Shown here: positions 36,719 to 48,671 of the stretch, in pieces
How positions within the stretch are numbered: position 1 is the stretch's first letter
Layout: every line of letters starts with the position of its first letter
Assembly: GCA_016647705.1 (NCBI GenBank)
Contig: CM028326.1
Location: forward strand, 26,970,901-27,034,900
Direction: 5' to 3'
Source: Eucommia ulmoides
Taxonomy: Eukaryota; Streptophyta; Magnoliopsida; Garryales; Eucommiaceae
DNA: 64,000 nt
The notes under the pieces: model-generated
The model's input: the letters and a program-made list of their open reading frames with translations, nothing else
What the model was told of the DNA's origin: nothing
Database searches by the model: none
Translations under genes and position numbers: made by a program

Positions 36719-37184
36719 TGTTGGTTAATTGGTGGGTGCCTAACTTAGGCATTTTTCAAATGGATGTGCCTAACTCCAATTGTCAAATGGAGGTGTCTAA
36801 CTCCAATTATCAATTGGAGGTGCCTAATTCCACCAACCCCATGTTTCCTTTGAAGCATATATAAACTCCATTAACCTCCATGTTTTTTATATCAATCCAT
36901 AAAATAAAGAAATCAAGTTAGAAAGGTTTGAGAGAGAGCTTAAAAAGAAAAACTTGTGTGAGAATTTTTGTGAGAAAATTCTTGGGTGTAATTGAGTTGT
37001 GGGTTGTGAGTTTGTGAGTACTTGTAAACACTTTGTAATTTCCCATCCTTTAGTGAAAGATCTGCATTAGCTCCGGAGACGTAGGTGCAATTGGCCGAAC
37101 TCAGTTATCAATCTTGTGTGTTAATGTTTCTGTTCTCATTTTCGTTAATCTGGTTATAGGGAAATTGCTCTTTATTTCCCAACA
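36719..37184 (+). repeat. Left LTR of the Tork Copia element
   Basis: 466 bp. Contains a TATA-like CATATATAAACTCC (about 36857) and a leader with GAGAGAGAGCTTAAAAAG. A short internal triplicate occurs: 'TGGAGGTG(C/T)CTAA(C/T)TCCA' type units at about 36760-36835. Confidence 0.9.
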
Positions 37185-37373
37185 ACTGGTATCAGGAGCT
37201 CTGGTTTTGATTTTAGATGGTATTTTCTCGAGGTTACTATTTATGTGAATAGTGACTTTCGTGAACAATGAAAAATTTGTCGGCCAAGTTCGTTGACAAC
37301 AATATTCTAACACACGGTGGTTCGTTGGAATAGTCAGAAACGATCCAAAAGAAGCCAGATTTGAGTGGGAGCA

Positions 37374-40300
37374 ATGGCCGCAGATGAAGGGAAGGTGAAC
37401 ATTGAAAAGTTCGATAGTGTGGACTTCGGCTTTTGGAAGATGCAGATTGAAGATTATCTGTATCAAAAAAAGCTGTATCAACCTCTCTCAGGAAAGAAAC
37501 CAGAGAGCGTGAAGGATGAAGACTAGGCTCTTCTCGATAGACAAATTCTCAAAGTTATCCGATTATCACTATCCTGCAATGTTGCTTTCAACATAGCAAT
37601 GGAAAAGACCACGGTGGGTTTTTTGGAGACTCTCTCCAGTATGTATGAGAAGCCATCAGCCTCAAACAAGGTTCACTTGATAAGGCGGCTATTCAATTTG
37701 CAGATGGTGGAAGGTGTATCGGTGGCTCAACATCTTAATGAACTCAACACAATCAAAATCCAGTTGAGTTCAGTGAAAATTGAATTTGATGATGAAATTC
37801 AAGCTTTGATTCTTTTGTCATCTCTACCAGACAGTTGGAATACTATTGTTACAACAGTTAGCAACTCAACGGGAAACAATAAATTAAATTTCGAAGACGT
37901 TCGAGATCTAGTATTGAATGATGAAATTCGGCGGAAGGAATCAGGTGAAACATCAAACTCATCAGCCTTGCACACAGAATCTAGAGGGAGAACTTTAGAA
38001 AGAAATTTAAATCGCAGCAGATCGAAATCTAGATGGGGTAAATCTAGACCAGGAAGGAAAAATTTTAGCTACTACAATTGCGACAAGAAGGGTAACTTCA
38101 AGAGGGATTACCGAGCACCGAAGAAAGATACTGGCGCACAAGAATCTGCTAACGTAACCGAAGAAGCAAGTGATGCTATGATTCTAAGCGTCAACAGCCT
38201 AATTGAATCATGGATTTTGGATTCAGGAGCATCTTTCTACTCCATCCCATGCCGAGAAATCATGAAAAACTATGTCAGCGGTGATTTCGGGAAGGTTCAT
38301 CTAGCAGATGATGAAACTTTGAAAATTGTAGAAAAATGAGACATCTGATTAAAACTTCTAAACCAGACTACTTGGAAGCTGCAAAGAGTGAGACATATTC
38401 CTAGCCTTAAAAGGAATTTGATCTCTATAGGACAACTTGACGGAGAGGGTTACTGTACAACTTTCTCAAGTTGTGAATAGAAGATTACTAAAGGAGCACT
38501 CGTCATTAGGGATGGTCATGGGCCTGGGGGCCCGCCCAACCTAAACGGCCCGACCCCATTTTTTTAGGGCTTGAGCTTAGGGTTTGAGCCCATGGGCCGA
38601 GCCTGGGCCTAGGTATTAGGGTTCGATCAAAATTAGGGCCAGGCTTGGGCAAAGTCCAAAAATTTTAGGCCTGGCCCGAAGGATATTTAAAAAAATAAAA
38701 AATAAAATATATATATATATACACACACACATATATTACAATACAACCCTAATATTTGGAATATTGGTTTCTTTTAGAAATTGTAATTTTAATATTTCTT
38801 ATTAGTTTGGTTTGTTTAAAATATTGGTTTGCCTTTAGAAATTATAATTTTAATATTTCTTATTGGTTTGGTGTTGAATTTTTTGTATTTATTTTTGAAA
38901 TTTAAAAAAAAAAAAAAAAAAAAAAGGGCTGGGGGCCCGTGGGCCGGGCTTTGGACCTAGATTTTTCTTATAGGGTCAGGCTTGGACATAGAATTAAGGC
39001 CCGATCACCGGGTCGGGCCGGGCTAGGGCCCAACATTTTTTTGTAATACACTAGTCTAAGCCCGGCCCGAACCCGCCCCGCCCCACCCCGACCCATGACC
39101 ATCCCTACTCGTCATTGCTCGTGGTAATAAGACTGGTACTCTCTATGTAGCTTCAAACATAGAGAATATCATTACAGTACCAGATGCTGATAGAAATCAA
39201 ACTTATGGCACCAACGGCTTGGCCATATGAGCGAGAAAGGGATGAAGACACTTATGTCAAAAGGGAAGTTTTTGGATCTAAAGAATGTAGATATTAGCCT
39301 ATGTGAGGATTGCATCTTTGGCAAGCAGAAAAAAGTTAGTTTTGAAAAGAATGGCAAGACACCTAAGGCAAAAAAGTTAGAGTTGGTTTATACCGATGTA
39401 TGGGGACCATCTCCGGTTCCATCTCTTGCGAGCTCACTGTATTACGTCACCTTCTTCGATGATTCTACAAGGAAGGTATGGGTCTATTTTCTGAAGAAGA
39501 AATCAAAAGTCTTCGATACTTTCAAAAAATGGAAAGCTATGGTGGAAAATGAAACTGATTTGAAAGTCAAGCGGTTGAGGTCTGACAATGGAAGAGAATA
39601 CAGAGAATTTTGCGTGAACAACAGGTCAAGATGGAAAAAACTGTTCCCATAACACCGCAGCAGAATGGTGTAGCAAAGCCGTCAACACCGCAGCCTACCT
39701 GATTAATCGTAGGCCCTCAGTTCCTTTGGATGGTAGAATACCAGTGAAAGTTTGGAGCGAAAAAGAGGTAAACCTTTCATACTTGAAGGTGTTTGGTGTA
39801 TCTCTTATATGCATATTGATTTTGCTGAAAGAAGTAAATTAGAACCAAAGTCTAAGAAATGTGTTTTTGTCGGATATGGTGGTGATGAGTTCGGTTACCG
39901 ATTTTGGGACTACAAAAATCGAAAGATCATCAAAAGTTGGGATGTCATATTCAATGAGAATGTGATGTACAAAGACAAATCAACCACATAATCAACCAGC
40001 TCTAGTACCTAAGCTAAAACAAAGGAATTTGCTGAGTTGGAGGAGATTTCTGGAAACGATATCCAAATTATTCTTGAAGCAGTTCAAGAAGAACCAGTCA
40101 CGCCAAAATTGAGACGCTTCTCCAGAATTCCTAAACTAATCCAGGGGTATTCACCTTCTTTTCACTACTTACTGTTGACTGACAACGGAGAACCAGAGTG
40201 TTATGATGAAGCAATGCAAGTGGAAGATTTAGTCAAGTAGGAGTCTGCTATGAAAAATGAGATGGACTCAGTCATGTCAAATCAGACATGGGAATTTGTT

Positions 40301-41736
40301 GAACAACTACCAGGCAAGAAAGCTCTCCATAACAAGTGGGTTTTCAGGATCAAAGAAGAACACGATGAAACCAAGCACTACAAAGCGAGATTGGTTGTCA
40401 AAGGATTTCAACAAAAAAAGGTGTTGACTATAATGAAATTTTCTCTCTAGTTGTAAAGTTGACCACTATTAGGCTGGTATTGAAAATTGTAGTTGCTGAG
40501 AATTAACATCTTGAGCAATTAGATATAAAGACAACTTTTCTTCATGGTGATTTGGAGGAAGAGATTTATATGAGGCAACCAGAAGGTTTCATAAAGGCAG
40601 GCAAGAAAAACCTGTTATGCAAGTTGAAAAAAAGCTTGTATGGTTTAAAACAAGCTCCCAAACAGTGGTACAAGAAGTTTGATAGCTTCATGGGCAATAG
40701 CAGTTTCACACGATGCCAAGTAGATCATTGTTGCTATATCAAAAAGTTCGACAATAGCTTCATCATTTTATTATTGTACATAGATGACATGCTCGTTGTA
40801 GGATCAGACATGCAAGAGATCATCAATTTGAAGCGGGAATTGTCGAAGCACTTCGCAATGAAAGATCTAGACGCTGCAAAGCAAATTCTTGGAATGAGAA
40901 TCAAGAAAGACATGAAGTCGGGGATTTTGATGTTATCACAGGCTGGGTACATTAACAAAGTACTCTTCAAGTTTAACATGCAAGATGCTAAACCAGTGGG
41001 TACACTTTTGGGTATTCATTTCAGACTCTCCAAAGAGCAGTCACCTCAGACAAAAAAAGAACATACGCACATGGAAAAAGTTCTGTACGCCTCAATAATT
41101 GGAAGTCCGATGTATGTTATGGTTTGTACCAGACCAAATATTGCTCAAGCAATGGGAGTTTTCAGTAGGTACATGAATAATCCGGGTAAGGTACATTGGG
41201 AAGCAGTCAAATGGATTCTCAGATATCTACGGGGTACCATAGATAAGTCACTTTGTTTCAAAGGTGGAGATACGACACTAACAGGCTATGTGGATATTGA
41301 TTTAGCTGGAAATATCGCTGTCAGAAGGAGCACTACAGGGTATGTCTATACTCTAGGAGGTACAACAGTGAGTTGGGTTTCTCAACTACAGAAGATAGTT
41401 GTTCGCTCTACAACTGAAGCAGAATATGTCGCTGTTACGGAAGCCAACAAGGAAATGATTTGGCTTCAGAGTTTCTTGGAGGAATTAAACAAGAAACAAT
41501 AAGACAATATCTTGTATTGCGACAGTCAGAGCGCTATTTATCTAGCAAAGAATCCGTCTTTTCATTCCAGAACGAAGCATATACAACTGAGGTATCATTT
41601 TATCCGGTCATTTCTAGAAGATAGGATTTTGAATCTGGAGAAGATTAGTGGAGCTCAAAATCCAGTAGACATGTTGACAAATATGGTAACTACTGACAAA
41701 TTGAAGTTGTGCTCAACTTCAGTTGGCTTGCAATAA
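37374..41736 (+). pseudogene. Tork gag-pol polyprotein, broken
   Basis: Starts at the ATG at 37374. The gag has an early TAG where EDWALL is expected (37524-37526). Its zinc knuckle at about 38070 reads YYNCDKKGNFKRDY, so three of the four CCHC ligands are lost. Protease motif DSGAS is at about 38220. The GAG-pre-integrase region is split by the hAT insertion. Integrase (about 39290-39800) keeps YTDVWGPSP and VTFFDDSTRKVWVYF but loses part of its core. RT (about 40250-41000) has a frameshift near 40421, a stop at about 40505 and an intact active site LLYIDDMLVVGS. RNase H (about 41280-41730) shows STTEAEYVA and YCDSQSAIYLAKNPSFHSRT. It is non-functional. Confidence 0.9.
38507..39107. mobile_element. 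Non-autonomous hAT element inserted in the Tork Copia
   Basis: 601 bp with perfect 16 bp terminal inverted repeats: TAGGGATGGTCATGGG (38507-38522) and CCCATGACCATCCCTA (39092-39107). A perfect 8 bp TSD, CTCGTCAT (38499-38506 and 39108-39115), is the hAT signature. The ends are GC-rich (GGGCCGGGC-type inverted subterminal repeats) and the centre is AT-rich with (TA)n and A(21). There is no transposase. Copia coding sequence continues across the two flanks (KGALVI on the left, ARGNKTGTLY on the right). Confidence 0.95.
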
Positions 41737-41811
41737 TAACAAGACCGGGGAAAAGCTGCTGCATTGATCAAAATGTGAAGATCGATTGAAATCAATCTTC
41801 AAGTGGGAGAT

Positions 41812-42277
41812 TGCTGGTTAATTGGTGGGTGCCTAACTTAGGCATTTTTCAAATGGAGGTACCTAACTCCAATTGTTAAATGGAGGTGTCTAACTCCAAT
41901 TATCAATTGGAGGTGCTTAATTCCACCAACCCCATGTTTCCTTTGAAGCCTATATAAACTCCATTAACTTCTATGTTTTTTATATCAATCCATAAAAGAA
42001 AGAAACCAAGTTAGAAAGGTTTGAGAGAGAGCTTAAAAAGAAACGTTTATGTGATAATTTTTGTGAGAAAATTCTTGGGTGTAATTGAGTTGTGGGTTGT
42101 GAGTTTGTGAGTACTTGTAGACACTTTGTAATTTTCCATCCTTTAGTGAAATATCTGCAGTAGCTCTAGAGACGTAGGCACAATTAGCCGAACTCTGTTA
42201 TCAACCTAGTGTGTTAATTTTTCTACTCTCATTTTTGTTAATTTGGTTATAGGAAAATTTCTCTTTATTTCCCAATA
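41812..42277 (+). repeat. Right LTR of the Tork Copia element
   Basis: 466 bp, the same length as the left LTR with scattered substitutions. The last two bases are TA instead of CA (C-to-T). Confidence 0.9.
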
Positions 42278-42764
42278 GGGGTCAATGTGGTAGCCGAGGG
42301 ATCTAATCACATCGAACAAGTCTCTCTTTGCTGAGAGTGATAGATCTTATCTTGCATACTCGAATAGTCACATATACGTTCACTAGACCCAATGAATACC
42401 TTTGAAGTTTCCTTCCTCTTTCGACCGAATTTTGTAAGAATAAAAAAAAAAAAAAATAGAATCTTTAGGAAGAGAGAAATAGAGGTCTTCCAGCAGTGGT
42501 GGTTGTCTTTAACGTGGTGGTGATGGTATGTGGAAGAACCTGTGGTGGTTATCGTGGAAAACGTTGACGGTTGCAACCAACTTGGTGGCATCGTCGCAGT
42601 AACAGTCAATTCATTGATGGTGTCATTCTAAGTTTTACGAGAAGAGAGTTATTTTTACTATGATGGTTAGGGTTTAAAAAGAGGGTGATTTTTATTTTTT
42701 AAGTAAGGGTATTTTTTTACTACTAAAATAAAATATAAGAACTAAAAGATTTATTGTATTATAT
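42278..42764. other. Intergenic sequence between Copia and solo Tekay LTR
   Basis: No gene recognised. An open frame on minus (42609-42307) is low-complexity and has no recognisable similarity. Confidence 0.4.
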
Positions 42765-43670
42765 TGTAAAATCTAAGTTGTAGAACGTACGTCATAGATA
42801 ACCGCATTATAGGACGTTAGAGAATTTTAGGGTAAAAATAATAATAATAATAATAAAAATAAATAAATAAAAATTAGAAAAAAAAAAAAAAGTAAAAAAA
42901 AAAAATGTTAGGGGCAAAAATTATGATTTTGGAACTTTTAAAAATAAAAATATACTAAAATAAAAATCCTAAAGAAAATGAAGGGAGGAAAGTGTAATTT
43001 AATTTTTTTTTATATATATATATATATACATACCCACACGGCACACCGACGGAAACCCACCGGCCAAGGAGGGACGATCGAGGGGCGACGTGGCAAGCTC
43101 AAAATTGGTTTAAACCACTAATTTCATGCGTTAAAAACCATCCTACATGCGCTGAAATGGGGAAATCGGGGAAAAGAAAAGAAAACTTGAAAAAAAATCT
43201 AGAGAGAGAGAGAGAGGAGGAAGACGTCGGGGCTCCGTGATCGACGTTCCGCCGGTGAGAAAGCAGAGCGTGTATCTCATGGCTGCCTGGGTATGTTCCT
43301 GTGGCCACTGCTTTGAAAACGATCGTGTGAAATTCCCGGTGGTTTGCTCAGCGGCCGTGGGAAGGGATGAGATCGTCAACAGTGTGATTGATCGCCGTCC
43401 GTCTCCATCGTTCGGTGAGTCTTTATGAGTATTCTTTTTCTATATTTTCAGTGGGTGATCGGCCATTGGTCGCCGGCCGACGGAGGTTAAGTGGGCAGGG
43501 GTGTGCACTGTTCATCAGGTGGGTAGACGTGGAGGGTCATCGGCGGCACTGTTGGGTCGCCGGCGGAGTGAGTGTGTGCGTGTGGGGAGTGTGTGTGTGT
43601 TTGTTCAAATCGCCGGCGACAGCTGCAGACGATGGCGGTGGTCGAAGCTGTTACGACGTCCATGTTGACG

Positions 43671-43704
<34 letters not shown>

Positions 43705-45179
43705 GGTCGTTCGCCGTTGGTGTAGGAGTTTCGCTTGTGTGTGGGCCGTTCACCGTTCGTGGGTGGTGAGTCGCCGGCAGTGGAAGTTGGTGAGAGAAGG
43801 GTTGTGTCGTCGGCGGCCAGAATTGGAGAAAACTGTGAACGTAAAACAAAAGAAAGAAAGAAGAAGAGAAAAGGAAAAAAAAAAAAAAAAAGAGAAGAAG
43901 AAAAAGAAAAAGAAAAAAAAAAGAAACTAATTACACTAACAACCCCAAATAAAAAATCAAAACCCAATTAGGGGTCGGCGGGTGATTCGGAACAGATAAT
44001 GATTTCGTTGATTAATATTTTAAATCATTAATTATTATTTCCATCAAATTAAATTATTAGCATTAAATTTTATAATCGCTACGATAATTTCGTAACCGCT
44101 AATTTTAATAATATCGTACAGTTAATATTAATGCAGAAAAATGGGTATAAATAACAATTTTGTATAATTAACTTGGGGAATGAGAAATATGGAATTTAAG
44201 GTCTGCATTGTATGTTAGGTTATTTTAAAATAAAATATTAATTTAGACCCTATCATTACTAGGTTCGCAAACGCCAGCATCCGGTAGGCTTTGGACGGTG
44301 CAGTTACTGTAACACAAGAAGTGAGGTGAGTGTACTGTCTTCTTGTCAAACTGTTTTCGGTATTTATGTAATGACATATGTGTTTACTTATGCTGTACGA
44401 TTTCGTAAAAAGAGTGGATTATGTTTCTCCCCGTAAGGTGTGTGGATTATATTTCTTCCCGTAAGGGGTGTGGATTATATTTCTCCCCAAAAAGGGGTAT
44501 GGATATTTCGTAGGAAGGCATTCCTATGAATGTTACGGTACCGTTGCAACTCCTGATCGTGAAGTTAAAATGATCACTATGGCTAGCCAATGTGTGTGTA
44601 GTGGTGGAGTGGTAGTTTGAAATGTGATATTTATTCATACTGGGTGATTTATTATTTTACTGTAATGGTCAGTAGGATATTTACATTGGGTAGTTTTGAA
44701 ATAGAACTTATAAACATTGCTTTATTTTCACTATATATATTGTGAAGACTTTTACACGCTATGTGACATCTAGATATTTGTGCTTAAATGATGTATTTTT
44801 TTTTTTTAAGAATGCATTATTATTATATAAAGAATGTTTTATTAAAAGAAGGCAGTACACTCGCTGGAGAAATAGCTAGGAGTCGGTTCCCTACTGGCAC
44901 TAGGTAGAGTCCGTCGACGGTTTAGCAAGGGGGAATTTTGGAGGTGCAGCCTGAGGCGAACCTAGCAGAGGTTTATTGTCGTTTTTACCTTTTGCTGTAT
45001 TTAGAATATCAGGGACAGGTGTGTCCCTAATAGAAGAAGTTGTTTTATGACCTGATTTTGTGATTGTATAATTATGAATGCTTTCTGTCGCCTTCTAGTT
45101 TGATTGGTCGCCCAGGTGATGTCGTGTCGACGTCACGCTGGCCCCAGTGGGTGACAGGCGCCCGGGGTGGGGTGTGACA
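42765..45179 (+). mobile_element. Solo Tekay LTR, inverted relative to the one at 33979-36617
   Basis: Begins TGTAAAATCTAAGTTG and ends GGGGTGGGGTGTGACA. It matches the other Tekay LTR in inverse orientation over most of its length: both ends, the TCTACTAGGTTCGCCTC-type block and the GGCAGTACACTCG block. It is followed directly by non-element DNA, so no internal region is attached. Flanks TATAT (42760-42764) and TATGT (45180-45184) are a TSD with one mismatch. It includes (GT)n at about 43676-43702 and three tandem ~28 bp units at 44417-44505 (GTGTGGATTATATTTCT(T/C)CCCGTAAG type). Confidence 0.85.
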
Positions 45180-45279
45180 TATGTGATATTGGGAAAGTTC
45201 TTTTTGGGATCATGCAATCAATTCATATTAATTAATTAAAAGTGAGGTAGCTCTAATTATTTTGATATAATAATTAGTT

Positions 45280-45960
45280 TAGATTCACACAACGTGCGAG
45301 TTTAAAAAAATAAATTAAATTTATATTAATAGATATTTAATATTTGAGTGTTATACATGAAATGTGGTTTCTTTAATTTAATATTTAATAATATTTAAAA
45401 AAAAAATACATTTAGAAAAAAAAAATTGTCACTTTCGATCACTCTGATTTATTTCTACACTTAAAAAACAATAAGAAAAAAAGTTAAATTCTAAGAGGAG
45501 ATATATAATTTTTTAACCTTTCAATGTGTGTTTGAATATCAATTTTATTTATTTATTTACATTTTTTTTAAAGCTAACTTTTAAACAATATAATAATTCT
45601 CAATTTGTGTTGTTTAGTAGTTATTATTATTAGAAAATTTAATAGTGATTATGAATAAAAAATCACAACAAAAGAGGAAAAAAAAAAAAAATTATTTTGG
45701 CCAATTTAATATGTCATATTTATTAAAAAAAATAGATATTTATTTTGAATTGAAAGAAAATCATTGAACTATTTGGGCAATTAATTAGAATGAATTTTAG
45801 TATAACTATGAAGGATTCAATTAATTTGCATTAAAATGTTATTAAAATTACACTATTTTTAAAAACTAAAAATAAAAAAGGTCATATTATTATTGTGGGG
45901 AGTTAATATTATTAGGGTTGAACAAATCATAACCGTTCATTCATCTAAGTGAATAGAAAT
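45280..45960 (+). repeat. AT-rich dispersed repeat, copy 1
   Basis: About 680 bp, collinear with 57385-58106. Shared blocks include GAGTTTAAAAAAATAAATT, TTTGTGTTGTTTAGTAG then TTATTATTATTAGAAA, and GGGTT(G/A)AA(C/T)AAAT near the end. No terminal inverted repeats, LTR features or coding potential were seen. It ends where the RTE LINE tail begins. Confidence 0.75.
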
Positions 45961-47014
45961 GAACGACAACAACTAATCTTTTGTCCCATTTAAGTAGGGT
46001 CGGCTACATAAATCCGTTTATGCCATAAGGAACGATTAAGGGTCATCCCCTCAGTCAGGTTCAATGTTATCAAATCAGTTATAATAGTTTCGTCCCAAGT
46101 CTTCTTAGGCCTACCTCTTCCTCTAATAACTCCCTACACTTGAACTAAATCGCATTTTTCCACTGGTGCTTCAATGGGTCTTCCATGCGCATGTCCAAAC
46201 CACCATAAACGATTTTCTCTCATCTTCTCTTCGATGGGTACTATTTCTAAATTTTCTCTAATAATTTCATTCTTAATTTTATTCATTCTCGTCTTCCCAC
46301 TCATCCACCGTAACATTCTCATTTCTGTTACACTAATTTTCTGGACATGCTTTGTTTTTATTGCCTAACATTCTGAATCATACAGAAGTACTGATTTTAT
46401 TGCAGTTTTGTAGAATTTTCATTTGAGTTTCAATAGTATCCTATGATCGCATATCACCCCCACTGCATTTTTCCACTTCAACCACCCTACCTTGACTCTA
46501 TGAGTAATATTCTCCTCGATTTCGCCATTACTCTGAATCATTGAACCTAAATATCTAAAATGATTCATCGTTGGAATCTCTTCATCCTTAATTTTGACCG
46601 TACTATCATCTCTTCGAGCATTACTAAAATTGCAATGCATGAATTCCGTTTTCCTTCTGCTAACCTTCAAGCCTTTAGACTCTAAAACTTTTCTCCATCT
46701 TGTTAACTTAGTATTAAGATCTGTTCTATTTTTATCAATTAATACTATATCATCTGCAAATAACATACTCTAACGTACTCCATCTTGGATATTTTTTGTT
46801 AACTCATCCATCACTAGAACAAAGAGATAAAGACTTAAAGATGATCATTGATGTAAGCCTATATTAATAGAAAATGTACAGGTATCGCCTCATCCTGTTC
46901 GAACACTAGTCACTATACCTTCATATATATTTTTAATTATCTCAATATATACGTTGGATACATGTTTCTTTTCTAACACCTACCATAAAATTTCTCTGTA
47001 TTTGAATATGAGGG
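45961..47014 (-). mobile_element. RTE LINE, 5'-truncated (minus strand)
   Basis: On minus: the RT region with GIVTSVRTG and ...DELTKNIQDGVR (about 46920-46770), then the catalytic FADDIVLID (46766 down), SKGLKVSRRKTEFMHCNF, HFRYLGSMIQSNGEIEENI, and in another frame [20 protein letters not shown] and [20 protein letters not shown] (46322-46150). It ends in a 3' UTR with CAAAAGATTAGTTGTTGTCG. Stops and frameshifts are present. The 5' side is cut by the solo LTR that begins at 47015. Confidence 0.85.
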
Positions 47015-48332
47015 TGTCATAGGGTCGAATTTTTGCCACCCAAAAACAAAACCCTGTGGTGGCCTAGTTGCACCGACAACTAGCAGCTCTCGTGAATGTC
47101 CTACGACGCAGCGGAATTTCACCAACATGGTTGTAACACACACACGTCCTTGCAACGTAATACAACAAAAATACACTGAAACACTACCGAAACGCACCCA
47201 CACAACGGCACACACATGTTTACGGGAAAACCCAACTTTGTATTACATAACTCGGGTTACAAGGAACCAATTACAACAGATAGTCTGCAAATCCGCAGGC
47301 ATTCACTCTCCCTCCCAAAAACAGACCATACGTTACAATTTATAGGCAAAAACGGCAGTTGACAGCCCCAACTGCATAGGCAGACAGATGACACCTGTCC
47401 CGACATGTGTCAGCACTCTGGGAGTCGGTTTTCCTGTCTGAAAACCAACCAAAAACCACCAGAAACTGCCCAGAACTGCCCAGAACCGTCTGGTAACCAA
47501 CAGTCCACCAGCTTACCACAAGCTCAGCATCCTTCCAGCGTTTTTGCACCGTCCCAGCATCTGCCCGTTGCCGTCTTGTCCTAAAATTAGCCAACGTCCT
47601 CTAACGTCTTGCCACGCCGCCTGCATGGCCGAAACACGTCGTTGCACCCAACGACCGCCAATATTCCGTGTGCATTTTTCGCACCAGAATGCACTGCCGC
47701 CCAACGGTGCGTCATGCTCCTACATGACTCTGCCCAAAACATAGCGTTGTGCCTACGTTCTGTTTTGTTGCATCGTTCTGCACAACGACGTCCCAACGCT
47801 GTATGCATTTTTCGCACCAAAATGCACCGTCGTTCCCAACAGTCCGTCATGCTGCACACATGACACTGTTTACCACCTATCGTTGTGCCTCCGTTGTACC
47901 ATTTTACCTCGGTACCGCACCGAGGTCTTCCTTTGGTTCTGTGACTCCCCACGACAACCCCATTATCAGCAACCTCTGCTAACGCCGCCAACGTGCTTCC
48001 ATGTTACCCAACAGCGCACCATTTTGCCAACGCCTGCCCAACAGCTTGGTCCAGTGCCTCCCCGCTCCTCCAACGCATGTTGCCGCGTCCAAGGCACCGT
48101 TTACAACGTAGTGTTGCACCTACGTTGCACCATTTTGCCTCGGTCCTGCACCGAGGTCTTCCACACTGCCCAACACCCGCTGGTGTTGTGCCACAACACT
48201 GCTGCCCGCCGACAGGCACCAAGCTGGTGCCCTGTTTGCCAACGAACCTATCCATGCCGCATGCACCATGTTCGGTAGCAAATCACACCAAGTCGGTGTT
48301 ATTTGATCTTCCAGCATTGTTAGGGTCTAACA
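47015..48332 (-). mobile_element. GC-rich solo LTR, 1.3 kb, unclassified
   Basis: Terminal TG..CA: TGTCATAGGGTCG (47015) and TAGGGTCTAACA (to 48332). Flanks GAGGG and GAGGA suggest a TSD with one mismatch. On minus there is a TATA-type GCCTATAAATTG (about 47348-47337) followed by a leader with TTGGGTTTTCCCGTAAAC, so the LTR reads on minus. The upstream half (47550-48300) is GC-rich with repeated CATTTTTCGCACCA(G/A)AATGCA and ACCATTTTGCCTCGGT(C/A)C-type units. No coding domain is present, and long open frames here are a by-product of base composition. Confidence 0.6.
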
Positions 48333-48671
48333 GAGGATATGTCTTCCTCTTTTAAGTATACATATAGATAACTATTTGGTAATGTAGATGGAATATCATG
48401 TTATCAATATCATATTCGATTAATATTTTAAAATGTAAAAATCAAATAAATAACAAAAGAAAAAAAGAAAAAACTCACTACGGATTTGTAAAACAGGGCT
48501 GCAGCCTGCAGGCCTTTTTCATCGGGTCCGGATCTATCTAGTCCGAATCGGGTTTTTCCGATCCGGCTCGTATCCTATCTTCGTTGCCTTGGCCCTTATC
48601 TTTGATCGGAAGTCAGAACCGCATGAAAGAAGAAAATAGAGAGAGAGAAAGAGCTTGAAAATCAGAAGGCG

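Larger units (their letters stand above)
36719..42277 (+). mobile_element. Complete Tork-lineage Copia retrotransposon (decayed)
   Basis: Two 466 bp LTRs (36719-37184 and 41812-42277) begin TGTTGG and TGCTGG and end CCCAACA and CCCAATA. The primer-binding site TGGTATCAGGAGC follows the left LTR at 37187, and the purine tract AAGTGGGAGAT precedes the right LTR. Flanks GGGGC (36714-36718) and GGGGT (42278-42282) form a TSD with one mismatch. The internal region encodes gag-pol in Tork order with several breaks. A 601 bp hAT element is nested at 38507. Confidence 0.92.

Noticed and set aside
43388..43930. 180-residue plus-strand open frame ending in Lys/Glu repeats
   Set aside because: Inside the solo Tekay LTR over (GT)n and A/G-rich tracts; low complexity with no domain.
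47587..48278. Overlapping open frames on both strands
   Set aside because: Due to GC-rich repeats in the LTR-like element at 47015-48332; no frame shows a recognisable protein.
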